From the NCBI RefSeq assembly GCF_003589595.1, contig NW_020653993.1, forward strand, positions 9,071,358 through 9,135,357: a DNA stretch of 64,000 nucleotides, given 5' to 3'. Below, one piece after another: positions 1 through 10,767 of this stretch (within the stretch, counting starts at the first letter, position 1; each line of letters starts with the position of its first letter). The position numbers and the translations under genes are program-made. The notes beneath the pieces are model-generated. The model was not told the origin of the DNA. It saw nothing but the letters and a program-made list of their open reading frames with translations, and made no database searches. Source of the DNA: Hyposmocoma kahamanoa. Its lineage: Eukaryota; Arthropoda; Insecta; Lepidoptera; Cosmopterigidae.

Positions 1-428
1 ATATAGTGTAAAATTGATCACCATTTTAGTGAACGCCATCTGCGGAGCATAGCGAGAAACACATTTTAGAGAACAACCAAAACGACGTCGTTTATATAAT
101 CCGCTCTAAACACTACTTACTTTTTTGCAAGCTCTGACCTAGATGCGCAAAGGGGCGGGGTGCATTTCAGTCACGCTACACAGTGATATTACAATGCGTT
201 TACATATACACCAACACGCGCAACCTACACGTGTGTTGTTGGCATCAATTCTTGACTATTTTGCATTGTTTTTTTATAAGTTGGGGTCATCGGTACAACT
301 CTTATATTATATACTCTTCACATGAAATTTCATAACCGACAAATATGACGGAACTTGATTTCATAGTTTTGGCCTTAAAATGAACAAATTGTAAAGATAG
401 CTGGTTGATTAAATTTAAAAAAATCTGT

Positions 429-625
429 AATCATCAACCCATTTATATGTTACACCGCTGAGCACGGGTGGAAACTGTCAGGCGAGGGTTTTGTCTGCAC
501 TCCGCCACGCTGGCCCAATGCTGGTTGGGGGCTTCCGTTACGTACACGTTTTCCGAGGGTTGTGAACCTTCTCCGACGTGCAGGTATCACCACGATGTTT
601 TCCTTCACCGAAAAACTCATAATAA
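429..625 (-). repeat. SINE-H partial copy
   Basis: Read on the minus strand it shows the family body: CACAACCCTCGGAAAACGTG, then the 'gccagcgtggcgga' block and a tail near 'gggttgatga'. The tRNA-like head is missing. Same family as 10243-10543 and 19946-20122. Confidence 0.75.
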
Positions 626-734
626 ATTTATACATAAATTTCAAATTAAGAGTTTCTTCTACAAAACTTTACAAAAATACAATGTATAAGTAAAGGTAAG
701 GTGTATAGGTAAAACCATTAAGTTATCTATATTT

Positions 735-1016
735 AGTAGCAGTGGAGCTCCTTGTGAAAGAGCTCGTCCAGAGAAATAGTGCTACCTCACTTATTTCTAC
801 CGCCAAGCAGTATTGTGAGCATTACTGCGTTTCGGTTTTGAAGGGCTAAGGGTGACTTGTCAGCCTGTGTCGCGGGATGACTGGCGCGGTGGCAGTGCCA
901 CTCAGAACTTTGCGATTTAAATCTCTGAGTGGCACTGCAACTGTTATAGCCAGGCGTGTAGCTTACAATCAGGTGCACGACTTGTTCGACCCCTCACTTG
1001 ATATTATAAAAAAAAT
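735..1016 (+). repeat. SINE-B, near full length
   Basis: Begins AGTAGCAGTGGAGCTCCTTG, contains 'ccgccaagcagta' and the 'gtggcagtgccactcag' block, and ends 'cttgatattat' plus an A-rich tail. The A-rich 3' end and the many copies on both strands support a retroposon. No RNA polymerase III A/B box is clear in the head. Confidence 0.85.
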
Positions 1017-1060
1017 ATCTGAAACACAAAGTGTCGCCAATTATTCATAATATTCGACGA

Positions 1061-1272
1061 CCTCTGTAGCCCAACGGCTTGCACTGTGGGCGTTGGACGT
1101 GGAGGTCCCGAGTTCGATTCCCGGTAGGACCTATTTGGGAAATAGACTTTTCTAAATTATTTTTGGTCTGGGTGCTCTGGGAAATGCCCCAGGGTGATTT
1201 CCGTTCCTTTGGTGCTCATAGTATGGGAACTTCCCGAGTTTGAGACAAGGTAATTGGTGCGGTTGTTTATTT
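1061..1272 (+). repeat. SINE-E, tRNA-headed
   Basis: A tRNA-like head of about 70 bp carries a B-box (GGTTCGATTCC type, here 'gagttcgattcccggtagg'). It is followed by a body with 'gtgctctgggaaatgcccc' and a T-rich end. The head cannot form a normal tRNA, so this is a SINE and not a tRNA gene. Related copies lie at 20151 and 47133. Confidence 0.75.
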
Positions 1273-1685
1273 ATTTACTTTTCTAAAGTGCTGATTTTAG
1301 AATAACTCCACTTTATTATTGAGGGTGCGGTATCTTTATTAACATTTTCGCAAGTGTCAAAGAACATAACTTAGCGATGAAAATGTAACTCTAAGACAAC
1401 TTAAAGTTTTCAATCTCTTCTCTAAAGCAGTTGCAACAACAAAGTTGCGAAACCTTTCAGAGAACACAAACTTAATTTACTTGAGAGTGGCAGCAGACGC
1501 CTGAACTCCAGAAGTAATTTTTCCTTGCAAGAAACACTATCAAGTGTGTGTAGGGGTGATATCGTTGTTTTTTATTATTTTTAAGGAATATGCATTATTT
1601 ATGTGTGCATGCTACGTCGGCGACCTCATCGTCATTTTCCATCAGATGAGATGGAGGTCAAATTAGCACTTATTTTTGTATAAAA
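1273..1685. other. Unassigned non-coding interval
   Basis: AT-rich; no gene or repeat recognised. Confidence 0.5.
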
Positions 1686-1790
1686 TAATAATAATAACGC
1701 GCACACACTCATAGCCCAGCACTAGGGAAACCCTGTATCGCGGGTGCCATGGACATACACATAGACAACCACAAATTACATGCATAACTC
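1686..1790 (-). repeat. SINE-C, 3' half
   Basis: On the minus strand this is the SINE-C tail ('gtccatggcacccgcgatac', 'ccctagtgctgggctatgag', ATT-repeat end). The tRNA-like head is absent. Confidence 0.8.
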
Positions 1791-2067
1791 AAAAATCGTG
1801 GAATTGAGAGGACACGCTTTGAAAGTTTAAAAAAGTCTGAATGGAGCCAATAATTTTGTTCTCGTTTATAAGTGCATAACTGAATCATATCAAAAACAAA
1901 AACAGTGAATGAATTTTGGCAATTTTTTCCGGACTATTAAGATGCTTCTTTACCCATTTACTGACAATGATAATGTATACGTCTACGACGCTATACGTCA
2001 TTAATTTTAAAAAGTATGCTCATGTACGTATTTAAAAGCTCATACACACCACTGGCTACATATACCA

Positions 2068-2248
2068 GTGTCTCTACCATGATATTATAGTGACAGTTAT
2101 CGCCAGCGACCGCGTAAAAGGTTTGTATACAAAATGTTGTTTCTTCTTGTGACCGCTAGGGGAGCTGTATAATATGCTATACAAAATTGTGAAGTAATTT
2201 ACGCGGTCGCTAGCGACGACTGTTACAGTAAACTCATGGTAGAGGCAC
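2068..2248. mobile_element. Palindromic MITE (181 bp)
   Basis: Imperfect terminal inverted repeats of about 50 bp: GTGTCTCTACCATGA at the left matches the reverse complement of CATGGTAGAGGCAC at the right, and 'gcgaccgcgtaaa' is mirrored inside. No coding capacity, so a non-autonomous DNA transposon; superfamily not determined. Confidence 0.7.
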
Positions 2249-2330
2249 AAAACGTTTAATCGAAATCAAAAGACGATTGAATAATTCTTTTTTCAAATTA
2301 AACATTTTGGTATATGGGTAATTTTGCAGG

Positions 2331-2366
2331 TAATAATAAAAATTGCCACCGAATTTAGGTAGAAAA
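2331..2366. repeat. Solo end of the 3747-3919 MITE
   Basis: Carries AAAAATTGCCACCGAAT and 'taggtag', matching one terminal inverted repeat of the MITE 1.4 kb downstream. No partner end is visible. Confidence 0.6.
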
Positions 2367-2419
2367 AACTAATCTCAAAACCATCCATATGTGGTCAGTT
2401 ATTTTGTTATCACAATTTG

Positions 2420-2684
2420 TCATAGATGGCGCTACGACAAAATAGTCGTTGAAAACCAAAGACAAAGACCTGCAACAAGCACATACAAATATTCGTAAGG
2501 TACGCTAATTCGTTCCGTGGCTTAGTTGGCATAGCGTCTGGCGTGGTTTGCTTGGAGACTTCGATCCGGCTGGATTCGTACCAATGTCCGAATCCATTCG
2601 GATCGAAGTATTTTGTTCAAAGAGTTCAATCTTTGTTTTAATAATTATAACAAACTAGTTGAGTCATTTCACAAAAATAATATA
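2420..2684 (+). repeat. SINE-D, tRNA-headed, near full length
   Basis: A 5' leader ('catagatggcgctacg', 'gttgaaaacc') precedes a tRNA-like segment ('ccgtggcttagttggcatag'). The tail 'taattataacaaactagt' is the family signature. The B-box region is degenerate. Confidence 0.75.
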
Positions 2685-2689
2685 TATCA

Positions 2690-3360
2690 TGGTGGTAAAA
2701 TATCGTGGCGTTCAATAAATTAAAAAAATGTTATGCCTCTAAATAAGTCACTGAATGTGGTTTGTTTGACATAAACCATCTTAGTTATACCTGTTTAATA
2801 CATCATTATTACAAATGCATATCTTGGTCTCATCTCGACTTCTGAAAGGTTAAAAACACAGTCATCATCAGTTTATCAACGTGTTAAGACAAGCGAGTTA
2901 ACCAGGAAAGACAGCCGAGTGACGTAAAGGTGTGTGCAATAACAAGAAATGGCATGTACATTCCGATTATAAACTTTAGAGTGTTTATCTAAGGAACAGT
3001 TTCGTTTGTCGCTACGATTGGGGTTGGAGGTGATATCGAATGTAGGGCGACAGGGTAGGATTTGAAAGAACATTTTCTTTAACCACCCTTTTGTCTTTTC
3101 ATCCGTGACAATGACAAAACGTTGGTTTATTAATAAATGATTTCAGATCTTTTGCGTCAATTTAGTAAATCATTAATAATTTTCAGACATAGACTGCCCT
3201 GAACCTGGAAAGAAAGTAACGGTTTGCGTAATAAAACCTTAAGTCGAAAGTCATAATTAGCGTAGTATTCAAATGTAGTTGCATCCGAATAAATAAAATA
3301 ATGAAATTCCATTAAAATCTTTCATATAACTGTTTAAATTTTTCACACCCTAACTACAAC
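2690..3360. other. Unassigned non-coding interval
   Basis: AT-rich; no gene or repeat recognised. Confidence 0.5.
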
Positions 3361-3520
3361 CCTGATTACTCCACCCCATTCCGCAGTTCGCATTCGAATT
3401 TCGAACAGAGCGCTCGCGTTTCTCCATTTGCTTTTGTCAAGGCTTTGGATTCCACCATTTGAGCCATCATATTAATTAATAAAAAATCGTTGAGTGTAAT
3501 GTGCAGTGCTACTAATTAAT
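3361..3520 (+). promoter_or_regulatory. Candidate promoter / 5' UTR upstream of 3521
   Basis: A patch less AT-rich than its flanks with none of the window's repeats. It contains GCAGTTCG near 3383, close to the arthropod initiator TCAGT, followed by 'agagcgctcgcg' roughly where a downstream element would sit. It ends directly before an ATG with good context. Start-site mapping would be needed to settle this; it could be unique intron sequence. Confidence 0.25.
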
Positions 3521-3535
3521 ATGGCTAGAAAACGG
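3521..3535 (+). CDS. Candidate alternative first coding exon of par-1 (5 codons)
   Basis: ATG with A at -3 and G at +4 opens a five-codon frame (MARKR) that runs straight into GTATGT, a strong insect splice donor, in phase 0. The first firmly identified par-1 exon, 56202-56298, is read in phase 0 from its acceptor, so the two would join in frame. Very short first coding exons with distant partners are common in insect genes with alternative promoters. Against it: a 15-bp frame is weak evidence, and the implied intron is about 52.7 kb. It could belong to another gene or be chance. Confidence 0.25.
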
Positions 3536-3746
3536 GTATGTTTGGTTATTGTATACTTGATTTAGGATGTCGGTAAAGGTAGGAATGTAATGAGAATTTC
3601 ATTGTACTAAACTGCTTGATAGCTGGAGGCTATATTTGCGTTGGATTATATTGGACCAGCGTATCGTAGTATAGACATATGCAATGTAATTTTAATAATA
3701 ATTCCCGTTTCTAAATGAAAAAGATGCTTTTTATATATGCGTTACT

Positions 3747-3919
3747 TTTCTCTTACCTAATTTCGGTGGCAATTTTTATTATTTAAGTATTCGATTATAT
3801 TATCTTGAAATATTAAATATTATTTCTGTTATACTACTACGAATTTTAAATAATATTTCAAGGTAGTATCGTAGAATATTTCAATGATAAAAATTGCCAC
3901 CGAAATTAGGTAGAGAAAT
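3747..3919. mobile_element. Palindromic MITE (about 173 bp)
   Basis: Terminal inverted repeats of about 30 bp, exact over 26 bp (TACCTAATTTCGGTGGCAAT onwards). A second mirrored block, 'cttgaaatatta', lies inside. AT-rich core with no coding capacity. Confidence 0.8.
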
Positions 3920-4794
3920 AGTTCTAAAAATTAACCTGTTATTGAATAAATCGATAAAAATATGTATTTTCGAATTTTTAACGTAATAAACGTGTATAAG
4001 AAAATTATCTTATATCGTTTTATATATCGTTTTATATATTTTATAAACGGCGTAAATCAACAAGATCTTAGCTTTAATTTCGGAAAAGTCAATAATTTGT
4101 TTGCTATTCGACGCCCCTTTAACAAATAAACATATGTTCATTATTGATTTGCCAGCGTAATAAGTTTTTCGTGTTGAGTCACTTCTATGTGTGAGTGAAT
4201 GTTTTTTAAAGTTTTTTTTTAAATAAACCGGAATAAAACAGTTTTACATATATCACGCTTGAAACCAAATACTGTGGTAATGTGTTATTGCGAATTATGT
4301 GATTATATTTATTTATACATAATATTTATTAACTTATAAACGAGAATATAATATGGTTGCATTAAGTAATTTTTTGTAATTTCAATTCGAGTTTTCTCAA
4401 TCCCACAATATTGAGTTACGACACTTTTGGTTCCATGTGCAATATATATACTCGTATAGCTATTAATAGATGGGTCAGACGTTAAGCCTCCCTTGTTAGA
4501 AGTACCTAGATAGGAAAACAAAATTTATTGTCAGAGAAGCAATATATTTTTTGTATCTAATACCAACAGAGTTGCGACCTTTGACCTTTTTAACCTTTCC
4601 TTGTTCGTACGGTGCATCGTCGTTCGGGTATTGAATTTATGATTAACCTATCAATGTGCCTACATGTTTTCGCCAACACTTTGATTAGATTTTAATATTA
4701 TAATTTCATCTATATTCATCAGAGTTCATTTACGTGCTCTAGCACAGGTACTAACTGCAGGTTCTAATTCCACTACCAGAACGTCTGGGTTATT
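3920..4794. other. Unassigned AT-rich interval
   Basis: Strongly AT-rich; no gene or repeat recognised. Confidence 0.5.
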
Positions 4795-4890
4795 AACAGC
4801 CTGGTGAAATTACAAGCACATGGTACTTGTCAAGTTATGTCTACCGGTGACGCGCGAATTGGAAGTGACCCTCAGATCTCAGAAGTCTCA
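4795..4890 (+). repeat. SINE-B fragment
   Basis: Contains 'ctggtgaaattacaagcaca', 'acttgtcaagttatgtct' and 'gaccctcagatct', the middle of SINE-B. Both ends are missing. Confidence 0.7.
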
Positions 4891-5144
4891 AAACACAAAA
4901 CTCCGAATCGGACAATTACTGCGATGCGATCGTAAAAAGAATCTCGAGCTAAATCTACGAGCTCGAGAGGTTTTATTCTCTCCTTGTCTCAACTAATGCA
5001 TTTGCATTTCGGTAACTTTCGATATATTGGTACTTTAAGTTTTCTTATCGCCGAAATAAATATCAATTACGCTGATTTTGTTGAACATTAAAACTGAAAC
5101 TAAATAAGTTATAAATATGTTATAAGATATAAGTGACGCTTATA

Positions 5145-5215
5145 GAGGGTTGTACGCCTCGTTTTCCTGATACTAGATATGTTAATATCTCAATTTCGCT
5201 AAAAATGTCGATTAC
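5145..5215 (+). repeat. SINE-L fragment
   Basis: Shares 'gttttcctgat' and 'tatctcaattt' with the 5' flank of the 34440 copy. Weak, short match. Confidence 0.35.
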
Positions 5216-5270
5216 GTTATTTATCATATGGAATCAGCACATGTGGTTCTAATGGTTATATCTCACATCT

Positions 5271-5503
5271 GGGTTATAAACAAGCAGACTGGTAATGACG
5301 TTGAGGGGTCAACTAGAGTTATGGAATAATTCCCAGCGCGATTTCAATGCCAGGTCGCTTTGAAGGAGTGCCCCACTTTATTGTCTGTGTAATACAGGGC
5401 GTACACGTGATCCCGTTTCCACATAAACTAGGTTATGAACAAGTTGACTGGCAATGACATTGAGGAGCAACCAAGAGCTACAGAGGAATACGTAGCGTAT
5501 TCT
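5271..5503 (+). repeat. Diverged direct duplication, about 160 bp apart
   Basis: 'gggttataaacaagcagact' at 5271 and 'aggttatgaacaagttgact' at 5431 begin two blocks of about 70 bp that continue to match ('aatgac.ttgagg', 'ggaata'). Two copies of a local tandem unit. Confidence 0.6.
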
Positions 5504-5599
5504 TTATGCCCGAGCGGGATTAAGGAAGTAACTTGAATTCCATGTTGTATAACATAATACGACCTTAATGGACGCAGATCTCTGTAACTGGCTGAGTAA

Positions 5600-5847
5600 A
5601 TTTTTTGAGCAACGGGTCGAATAAATCGTGCGCCTGGCGGTAAACGATACGCCTATCCTTGACAGTTGCAGTGCTACTTTGAGCTTTAAATTGCAAGGAG
5701 TTGAAAGTCACTTCCAATGCGCCCGTCCTGAGACATAAGTTGACAACTCCATGTACCTGTAATTTCACTAGCCCTTACCGTTCAAAACCGGAATGCAGAA
5801 ATGCTCCATATTACTGCTTGGCGGCAGTAGTAGGTAAAACTGGTTGG
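5600..5847 (-). repeat. SINE-B, near full length but diverged
   Basis: Order on the minus strand: 'ccgccaagcagtaat', 'ttccggttttgaacgg', 'gtacatggagttg', 'gcacgatttattcgacc'. The 5' tip and A-tail are degraded. Confidence 0.75.
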
Positions 5848-5864
5848 TTCACTATAACAAAATG

Positions 5865-6320
5865 CGATATATCATATGGCCTGTGAACGCTGTCGATTAT
5901 TATGAGGTACGATTGAGAGGAGATGGGTTGATATAGAAATAGAAATGTGTTTTGCAACAACAACAACATTAGTGTTCATATATTATTTAGATGATTATTT
6001 ACCACTCGCTTAAGGGGGAAAATCCTGCATATTCGAGAAGGTAATGACACTCTCTTCTGAATAAGCCCCTGTATTAAAGGTACATAGGCATGACAACGCC
6101 GTTCAATCACAACGTAGCCACCAGTAGAGGAAATTAAACCGACTGCGACGACGAATAGCAATCTGTGAAATGAACATGCTCCGGATCACAATCCTCTTAC
6201 ATAGCTATAGATTTAGTGGATGGTTTGCCAGCTTTAAAAGGATTGTGTAAATTCGGCATCCGAGTACATACAATAGGCATTTTGAAAAATAGCCGGGAGA
6301 AATATCTGTATGTATGTAGA
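5865..6320. other. Unassigned non-coding interval
   Basis: Contains a short CAA repeat near 5956. Open frames here have no recognisable similarity. Confidence 0.45.
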
Positions 6321-6321
6321 A

Positions 6322-6436
6322 ATAAATGTAGGTTATTTCTCTCGTGAGTTTGAGTATAATTGGTGGTTGTCTTTGTGTGTGTCCATGTCACCCGCGATAC
6401 AGGGTCATCGTAGGTGCGGGTGTGTGAGTTATTATA
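6322..6436 (+). repeat. SINE-C, 3' half
   Basis: 'tatttctctcgtgagtttg', 'tgtgtgtccatgtcaccc' and 'gcgatacagggt' in family order; head absent. Confidence 0.75.
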
Positions 6437-6639
6437 ATTTGTACGATTTGATTCGTACTTCAGGTTTTGCTTGTTGTCTCGAGCTATATTTGAAATAAAT
6501 ATTGTAAATGATGATTGTGTACGAATGTTCATTTCCAAGTTCATTCACAAAAAGTAACCCCTAGAGTTACTCTTTCCTTTTATGGGAGTGTGTCTTACGT
6601 AGATTTTAATGTGACGATGTCAATTGTACTTCGCTTACC

Positions 6640-6778
6640 AATGAAATTACAGACTTATCAACTTATGTCTCAGGGTGACGACGCAGTAGCAGTGCCCCTC
6701 AGATATGGACAGGCGTGTCGCTTACCATCAGGCGCACGATTTGTTTGTTCTGTAACTTGGTATCATTAAAAAAAAAAG
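6640..6778 (+). repeat. SINE-B, 3' half
   Basis: Runs from 'atgaaattacagacttatc' to 'ggcgcacgatttgtt' and a run of ten A. Has an internal deletion between 'cctcagat' and 'atggacaggcgtg'. Confidence 0.75.
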
Positions 6779-7121
6779 ATATTTGCATTTGTCAACCCTG
6801 ATCAGACTTCAAATGCACTCGACAGAATGCAATAACTACTTTGTCATCCAAAACGTTTCTGTGACGTCAACAACACCAAGTCGACGTTGACAATTTGGTT
6901 CCTTAAATTACTTCACTACTGACGTCATTATAAACCAAATCGATACCGCCAACTTAATGTTTGGTCTATTTCTATTTTTAATGTAAACAGTCTTATTTGT
7001 TTACTAATATTTTGCTCCCCAACTTTTGTGAAAAAAAAATGGAAAACAAAAAACGTAATTCGAAAAAAAAAACAAAAAAATGTTTTTCTTTTTTATATGA
7101 CGAATTGATGAAATACTTTCT
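6779..7121. other. Unassigned interval
   Basis: Contains two 'gacgtca' motifs (6861, 6921) and A-rich runs. No gene recognised. Confidence 0.45.
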
Positions 7122-7292
7122 TAGATTTGTTGAAAACCAAATTCAAAGATCCGGCAACAAGCACATTCGTGAGGTCCGCTGGTTCGCTCCGTGACTTGGT
7201 TGGCATAGCGTCACGGTTTGCTAGAAGAAGTGTTCGATCTTTGTGTTAATAATTATAACAAACTAGTGGAGTAATTTCATATAAAAATAATA
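7122..7292 (+). repeat. SINE-D with internal deletion
   Basis: The leader 'gttgaaaaccaaattcaaag' and tail 'taattataacaaactagtgg' match the family. The B-box half of the tRNA-like head is deleted ('gctagaagaagtgttcg'). Confidence 0.75.
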
Positions 7293-7996
7293 TTTAGAAT
7301 TTTAATTTAAAATGAATTTTGTGAAAAAAGAAAATAAAGAGACAGAAAAAGAAAACAAAAATGGAACATGACCAAAAATTAAGTTGGTGTAGTGTTATCG
7401 AAATTGACTATCAAGTAAATTTCATGTGATTTGTTAAAATAAATACTTTCAATTTTTATAATATTTAAGGCCAAAAACAAAAATGTTGAATCTGCATGTT
7501 CATATTCTACAAAACCTTTTTGTCTATCGACATTGATTTAATTCCCTTCTCATCTCTACTATCGATGTACCTTACCCTGTCTCTATTAATAAACTCAACA
7601 TGAATCACCCCAACCCTAATCGTACGATAGGGACCGCCGCAGCTCTTAGCTTCAAGCACCAATAATAATTTCTAATAAAACTATCGTTGAGAAGGAAAAC
7701 GGTTATAGCTCCTTTACAGAATTCCACGAAAATGGCTTTATGTGATTTTGTACATTTCCAAAATAGATTTCTATGTTTCGCTTATTCGTTTTACGGTGGC
7801 TTACAGATGAAATATGTATGATGTCGTGCCAATGAAATTACGACATAAAAGTAAGTGACACGAGGTGCACATTTCTACATACCTATACCCCTCACGGAAG
7901 AATGGCATAAGTGGAGTTACGTCAAAAACGTTTGACTTATATTGTAGATAGAGTTACAAGAATTGCAGAGGACGTGGGTTATATTTATGGTTATTT
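7293..7996. other. Unassigned non-coding interval
   Basis: AT-rich; no gene or repeat recognised. Confidence 0.45.
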
Positions 7997-8269
7997 AGTA
8001 GCAGTAGAGCTCCTTGTGAAAGAGTTCGTCCAGGGAAGCACTGCCCCTTTAAGTATTTCTGCCGCCAAGCAGTAATGTCAGCATTACTGTGTTCCGGTTT
8101 TGAAGGATAGGGGTACTGGTGAAATTACAGGCACATGGTACTTGTCAACTTATGCCTCAGGGTGACGGGCACGGTAAGTGGCACTGCAACTGTTATGGAT
8201 AGGCGTGTAGCTTACCATCAGGCGCACGACATGTTCGGGACGAACATCACTTGATATTATTAAAAAAAT
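7997..8269 (+). repeat. SINE-B, near full length
   Basis: Starts AGTAGCAGTAGAGCTCCTTG and ends 'cacttgatattattaaaaaa'. Lacks the 'gcagtgcccctcagatc' block between 'gtgacgggcac' and 'ggtaagtggcactgc'. Confidence 0.85.
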
Positions 8270-8590
8270 ATGTTTTTCTGTATCTATTGGAGCAATAAAC
8301 ATGTTTAACGTAACTCCAATTATGCCATTTGCCCATGATAGTTGGCATGATAAATAATTACATTTCTGATGAACAGATCGAAATAGGCAGAAAAAATCTG
8401 CCTATATATCAAGGATGTAATGCGAATATACCTAACGTGACCTGTATTTGTTTTTCCTTCAACGTCATTAAATTTATTATTGTTTTGAAAACAAACGTTT
8501 TTTACACCACACTTGCTATGATTTCTTAAATGTTGGGATAATTATGAACGAAAGTTACAATAATTGTGACACCGATAAGCAATGATCTTT

Positions 8591-8851
8591 TTAACCGACT
8601 TGAAAAAAAGGAGGAGGTTCTCAATTCGACTTTTTGGACGATTTTTTTTGTATGTATGTTACGCGATAACTCCGGCCGTATTATTTATATTATAAAATTT
8701 GTGAACCGATTTTAACTTTTTTTTTTTTTTTATTGGAAAGAGGGTACTTCAGATGCGGTCCCATTTAAATTTGAAAAAAAAAATCACCTCTAAGGGTGCG
8801 CAACTAGGGGATGAATGACTTTTGAGGTCGGTTTTTTAGTACTCTGTACTG
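8591..8851 (+). repeat. Rep-A copy 1
   Basis: Left end TTAACCGACTT, then 'ggaggaggttctcaattcga', 'ttacgcgataactccgg', 'ggaaagagggtac', 'ggtcccattta', and right end 'gaggtcggttttttagtact'. The ends are not inverted repeats and there is no A-tail. Helitron-like or another non-autonomous class; not resolved. Confidence 0.8.
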
Positions 8852-9574
8852 TTTTTCATTTATATACGTAAGTCTTCATTAACTTGAACTTGACACTAAA
8901 CTTCAAAGTTATCAGAAAATTCAAAAACAAATTGTCTCAACGTTAGAGAAATCATGTCAAGTGTAAACGATACTTCAAAAGTTGTACGAGTACCTACTAC
9001 GTTCAAAAATAAATGCTAACATTGCATTCAACTTTTTTAAAGTCTTAAAAAATCGTATCTTTTTTGCACCTTTTTTACCTCATTCATAACGGATCGAAGA
9101 TCTATCACCTTTAATGTGTACCCGACTATACTTATATGTAACTCTGTGTTACAAAGTAACATAATTAATGTGCATTTTTAAGTCAACCTCAAAAAAGAAA
9201 AGCTGTTTAAATCAAGTTTCCCTTGTTAAAAAAATATAAATCCAGTATAACGAGAAACTGTATGTAATTGCAAATTTTATACGCAATGCCTCGTTTGAGT
9301 TTAAAATCAATTTTACCACAATTTCAATACTACTATTCAGGTCAAAACAAGTTATATCTATCATAGTGGGACGAGATCGCTATTGATCGACTTGTCCGCG
9401 CAGTTCATGTTTTCACCTATAACATAAGCTTTTTTTGCTCACTTTGTTTTTTGTATGTAGAATTTGTATTTGGGAATATTGGGTTTGGAAATGCCGTTTT
9501 TGATAACTATCCGGCAAACACATAGAAAAATTCTTTTCTACGTGTTGTGATTATTACATATCGTCAGGGATAAT
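8852..9574. other. Unassigned AT-rich interval
   Basis: No gene or repeat recognised. Confidence 0.45.
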
Positions 9575-9745
9575 ACAAACCAAATTTTACTTGAGAAGGT
9601 TTTAACGTTATTACTTTGTTACTACAATGTTTACGACTTTCATTTTTGCACACTAAGCATTAATTTATGTTCTCTACGGACTGATAACAACATATCCCCG
9701 TAAATAACGCTAATTTGGTTGCCACGACATTTAATAAAAACAAAT
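9575..9745 (+). repeat. MITE-J, internal fragment
   Basis: Matches 36395-36540: 'aaccaaattttac', 'attactttgtta', 'tacgactttcatttttgcac', 'ttaatttatgtt', 'cgtaaat'. Terminal CGTCGGGGA repeats not seen here. Confidence 0.6.
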
Positions 9746-9848
9746 ATAATTTATTTAAATCCGAAATAAATTAATTTCCGATAATTGTTCTTCTTAAAAG
9801 GCCTGATTAATTAGGAATTCATGAAACGACAAGAAAAAAAAAACAGCA

Positions 9849-9945
9849 ATGTATTTATTGAAATTTGTTATGAAATAATTCCAGTTTAAGTCTAGTTTTG
9901 TTATGATTGTGAATACAAATATCGACACAGGCTGCGGTGAGGTTA
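9849..9945 (-). repeat. SINE-D-like tail
   Basis: The minus strand carries 'cacaatcataacaaaacta' and 'ggaattatttcataac', similar to the SINE-D tail. It faces a plus-strand tRNA-headed copy at 10034. Confidence 0.4.
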
Positions 9946-10033
9946 TTCAAAAATCTCTCACTAGATGTCACTAGAGGCGACGAATGCCGAATGCCAGTAC
10001 AATGATCTATAACAAAAATACATAGGAAAATTT

Positions 10034-10165
10034 CCATAGCTCAGTTGGTAAGAGCAATGCTACGGTGCAGCATGGATGGGAGTTCAAGTCCCATCGGGCC
10101 GACGAAATTTTTGTCTGTGTTCGATCTTTGAATTATAATCATGAATGAACAATTTTAAGAGTTGT
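10034..10165 (+). repeat. tRNA-headed SINE (D-related)
   Basis: The head has an A-box-like 'tagctcagttggtaagagc' and a B-box 'gagttcaagtccc'. The 5' and 3' acceptor strands do not pair, and SINE-D body ('gtctgtgttcgatctttg') follows. A pseudo-tRNA, not a tRNA gene. Confidence 0.6.
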
Positions 10166-10242
10166 TTGTTCGGTTGATGCAGGATTATTCGGTGAAGAAT
10201 CTCCTACCAACTTTGTTTAGTCGCGTATTTTCCACCGCTACC

Positions 10243-10543
10243 CGGGCAAGTAGCCTAACGGTTTGAACTACCGTATCTCAAGCAGAGGCTAAGGGTTCGA
10301 ATCCGGCTTAACGCTTCTAAGTTTCTCGGAGTTTATATGCGAAATTATAATTTGAAATTTACCACGAGCTTTTTGCGAATGAAAAATATCGTGCTGAAAC
10401 TTGCACGTCGAAGAAGGTTCACAACCCTCGGAAAACGTGTGAAGTCCCTAACCCACATTAAGCCAGCGTGGCGTACTATGGCCTATACCCTTGTCTGAAA
10501 GGAGACCCGTGCCCAGCAGTGGGACGTGAAATGAGTTGATGAT
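10243..10543 (+). repeat. SINE-H, full length
   Basis: The most complete copy. The tRNA-like head ('gggcaagtagcctaacggtt' with B-box 'gggttcgaatccgg') is followed by 'ggttcacaaccctcggaaaa' and 'ctgaaaggagacccgtgccc', ending 'atgagttgatgat'. Other copies lack the head. Confidence 0.85.
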
Positions 10544-10605
10544 AACCCGGGCGAGAGCCAGCTTAATGCTAGCCCCTAACCACTGACAAATATCAACGTC
10601 AGAGT

Positions 10606-10712
10606 CGACACGCCAAGAAGAAGAATACGAGTTGGGGACTGCACATATTTTCCAAGGATTATGAACTTTCCACATGCAAGGTATCATCTCGATGTTCTCT
10701 TTTATCTTTACT
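10606..10712 (-). repeat. SINE-H fragment
   Basis: The minus strand matches the family middle ('gatgataccttgcatgtgga', 'ggaaaatatgtgcagtcccc'). It lies tail-to-tail with the full copy just upstream. Confidence 0.55.
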
Positions 10713-10767
10713 ATAATATAAAAAGACACGTATGGTAACTCTATACTCGTACAAAGTGATATCGCGA

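Noticed and set aside
6197..6544. 115-codon minus-strand gene
   Set aside because: Runs through an antisense SINE-C fragment; no domain and low-complexity composition.
10034..10105. tRNA gene
   Set aside because: A- and B-box-like sequences are present, but the acceptor strands do not pair and SINE body follows. The same applies to the heads at 1061, 24612, 41231, 53820 and 54160.
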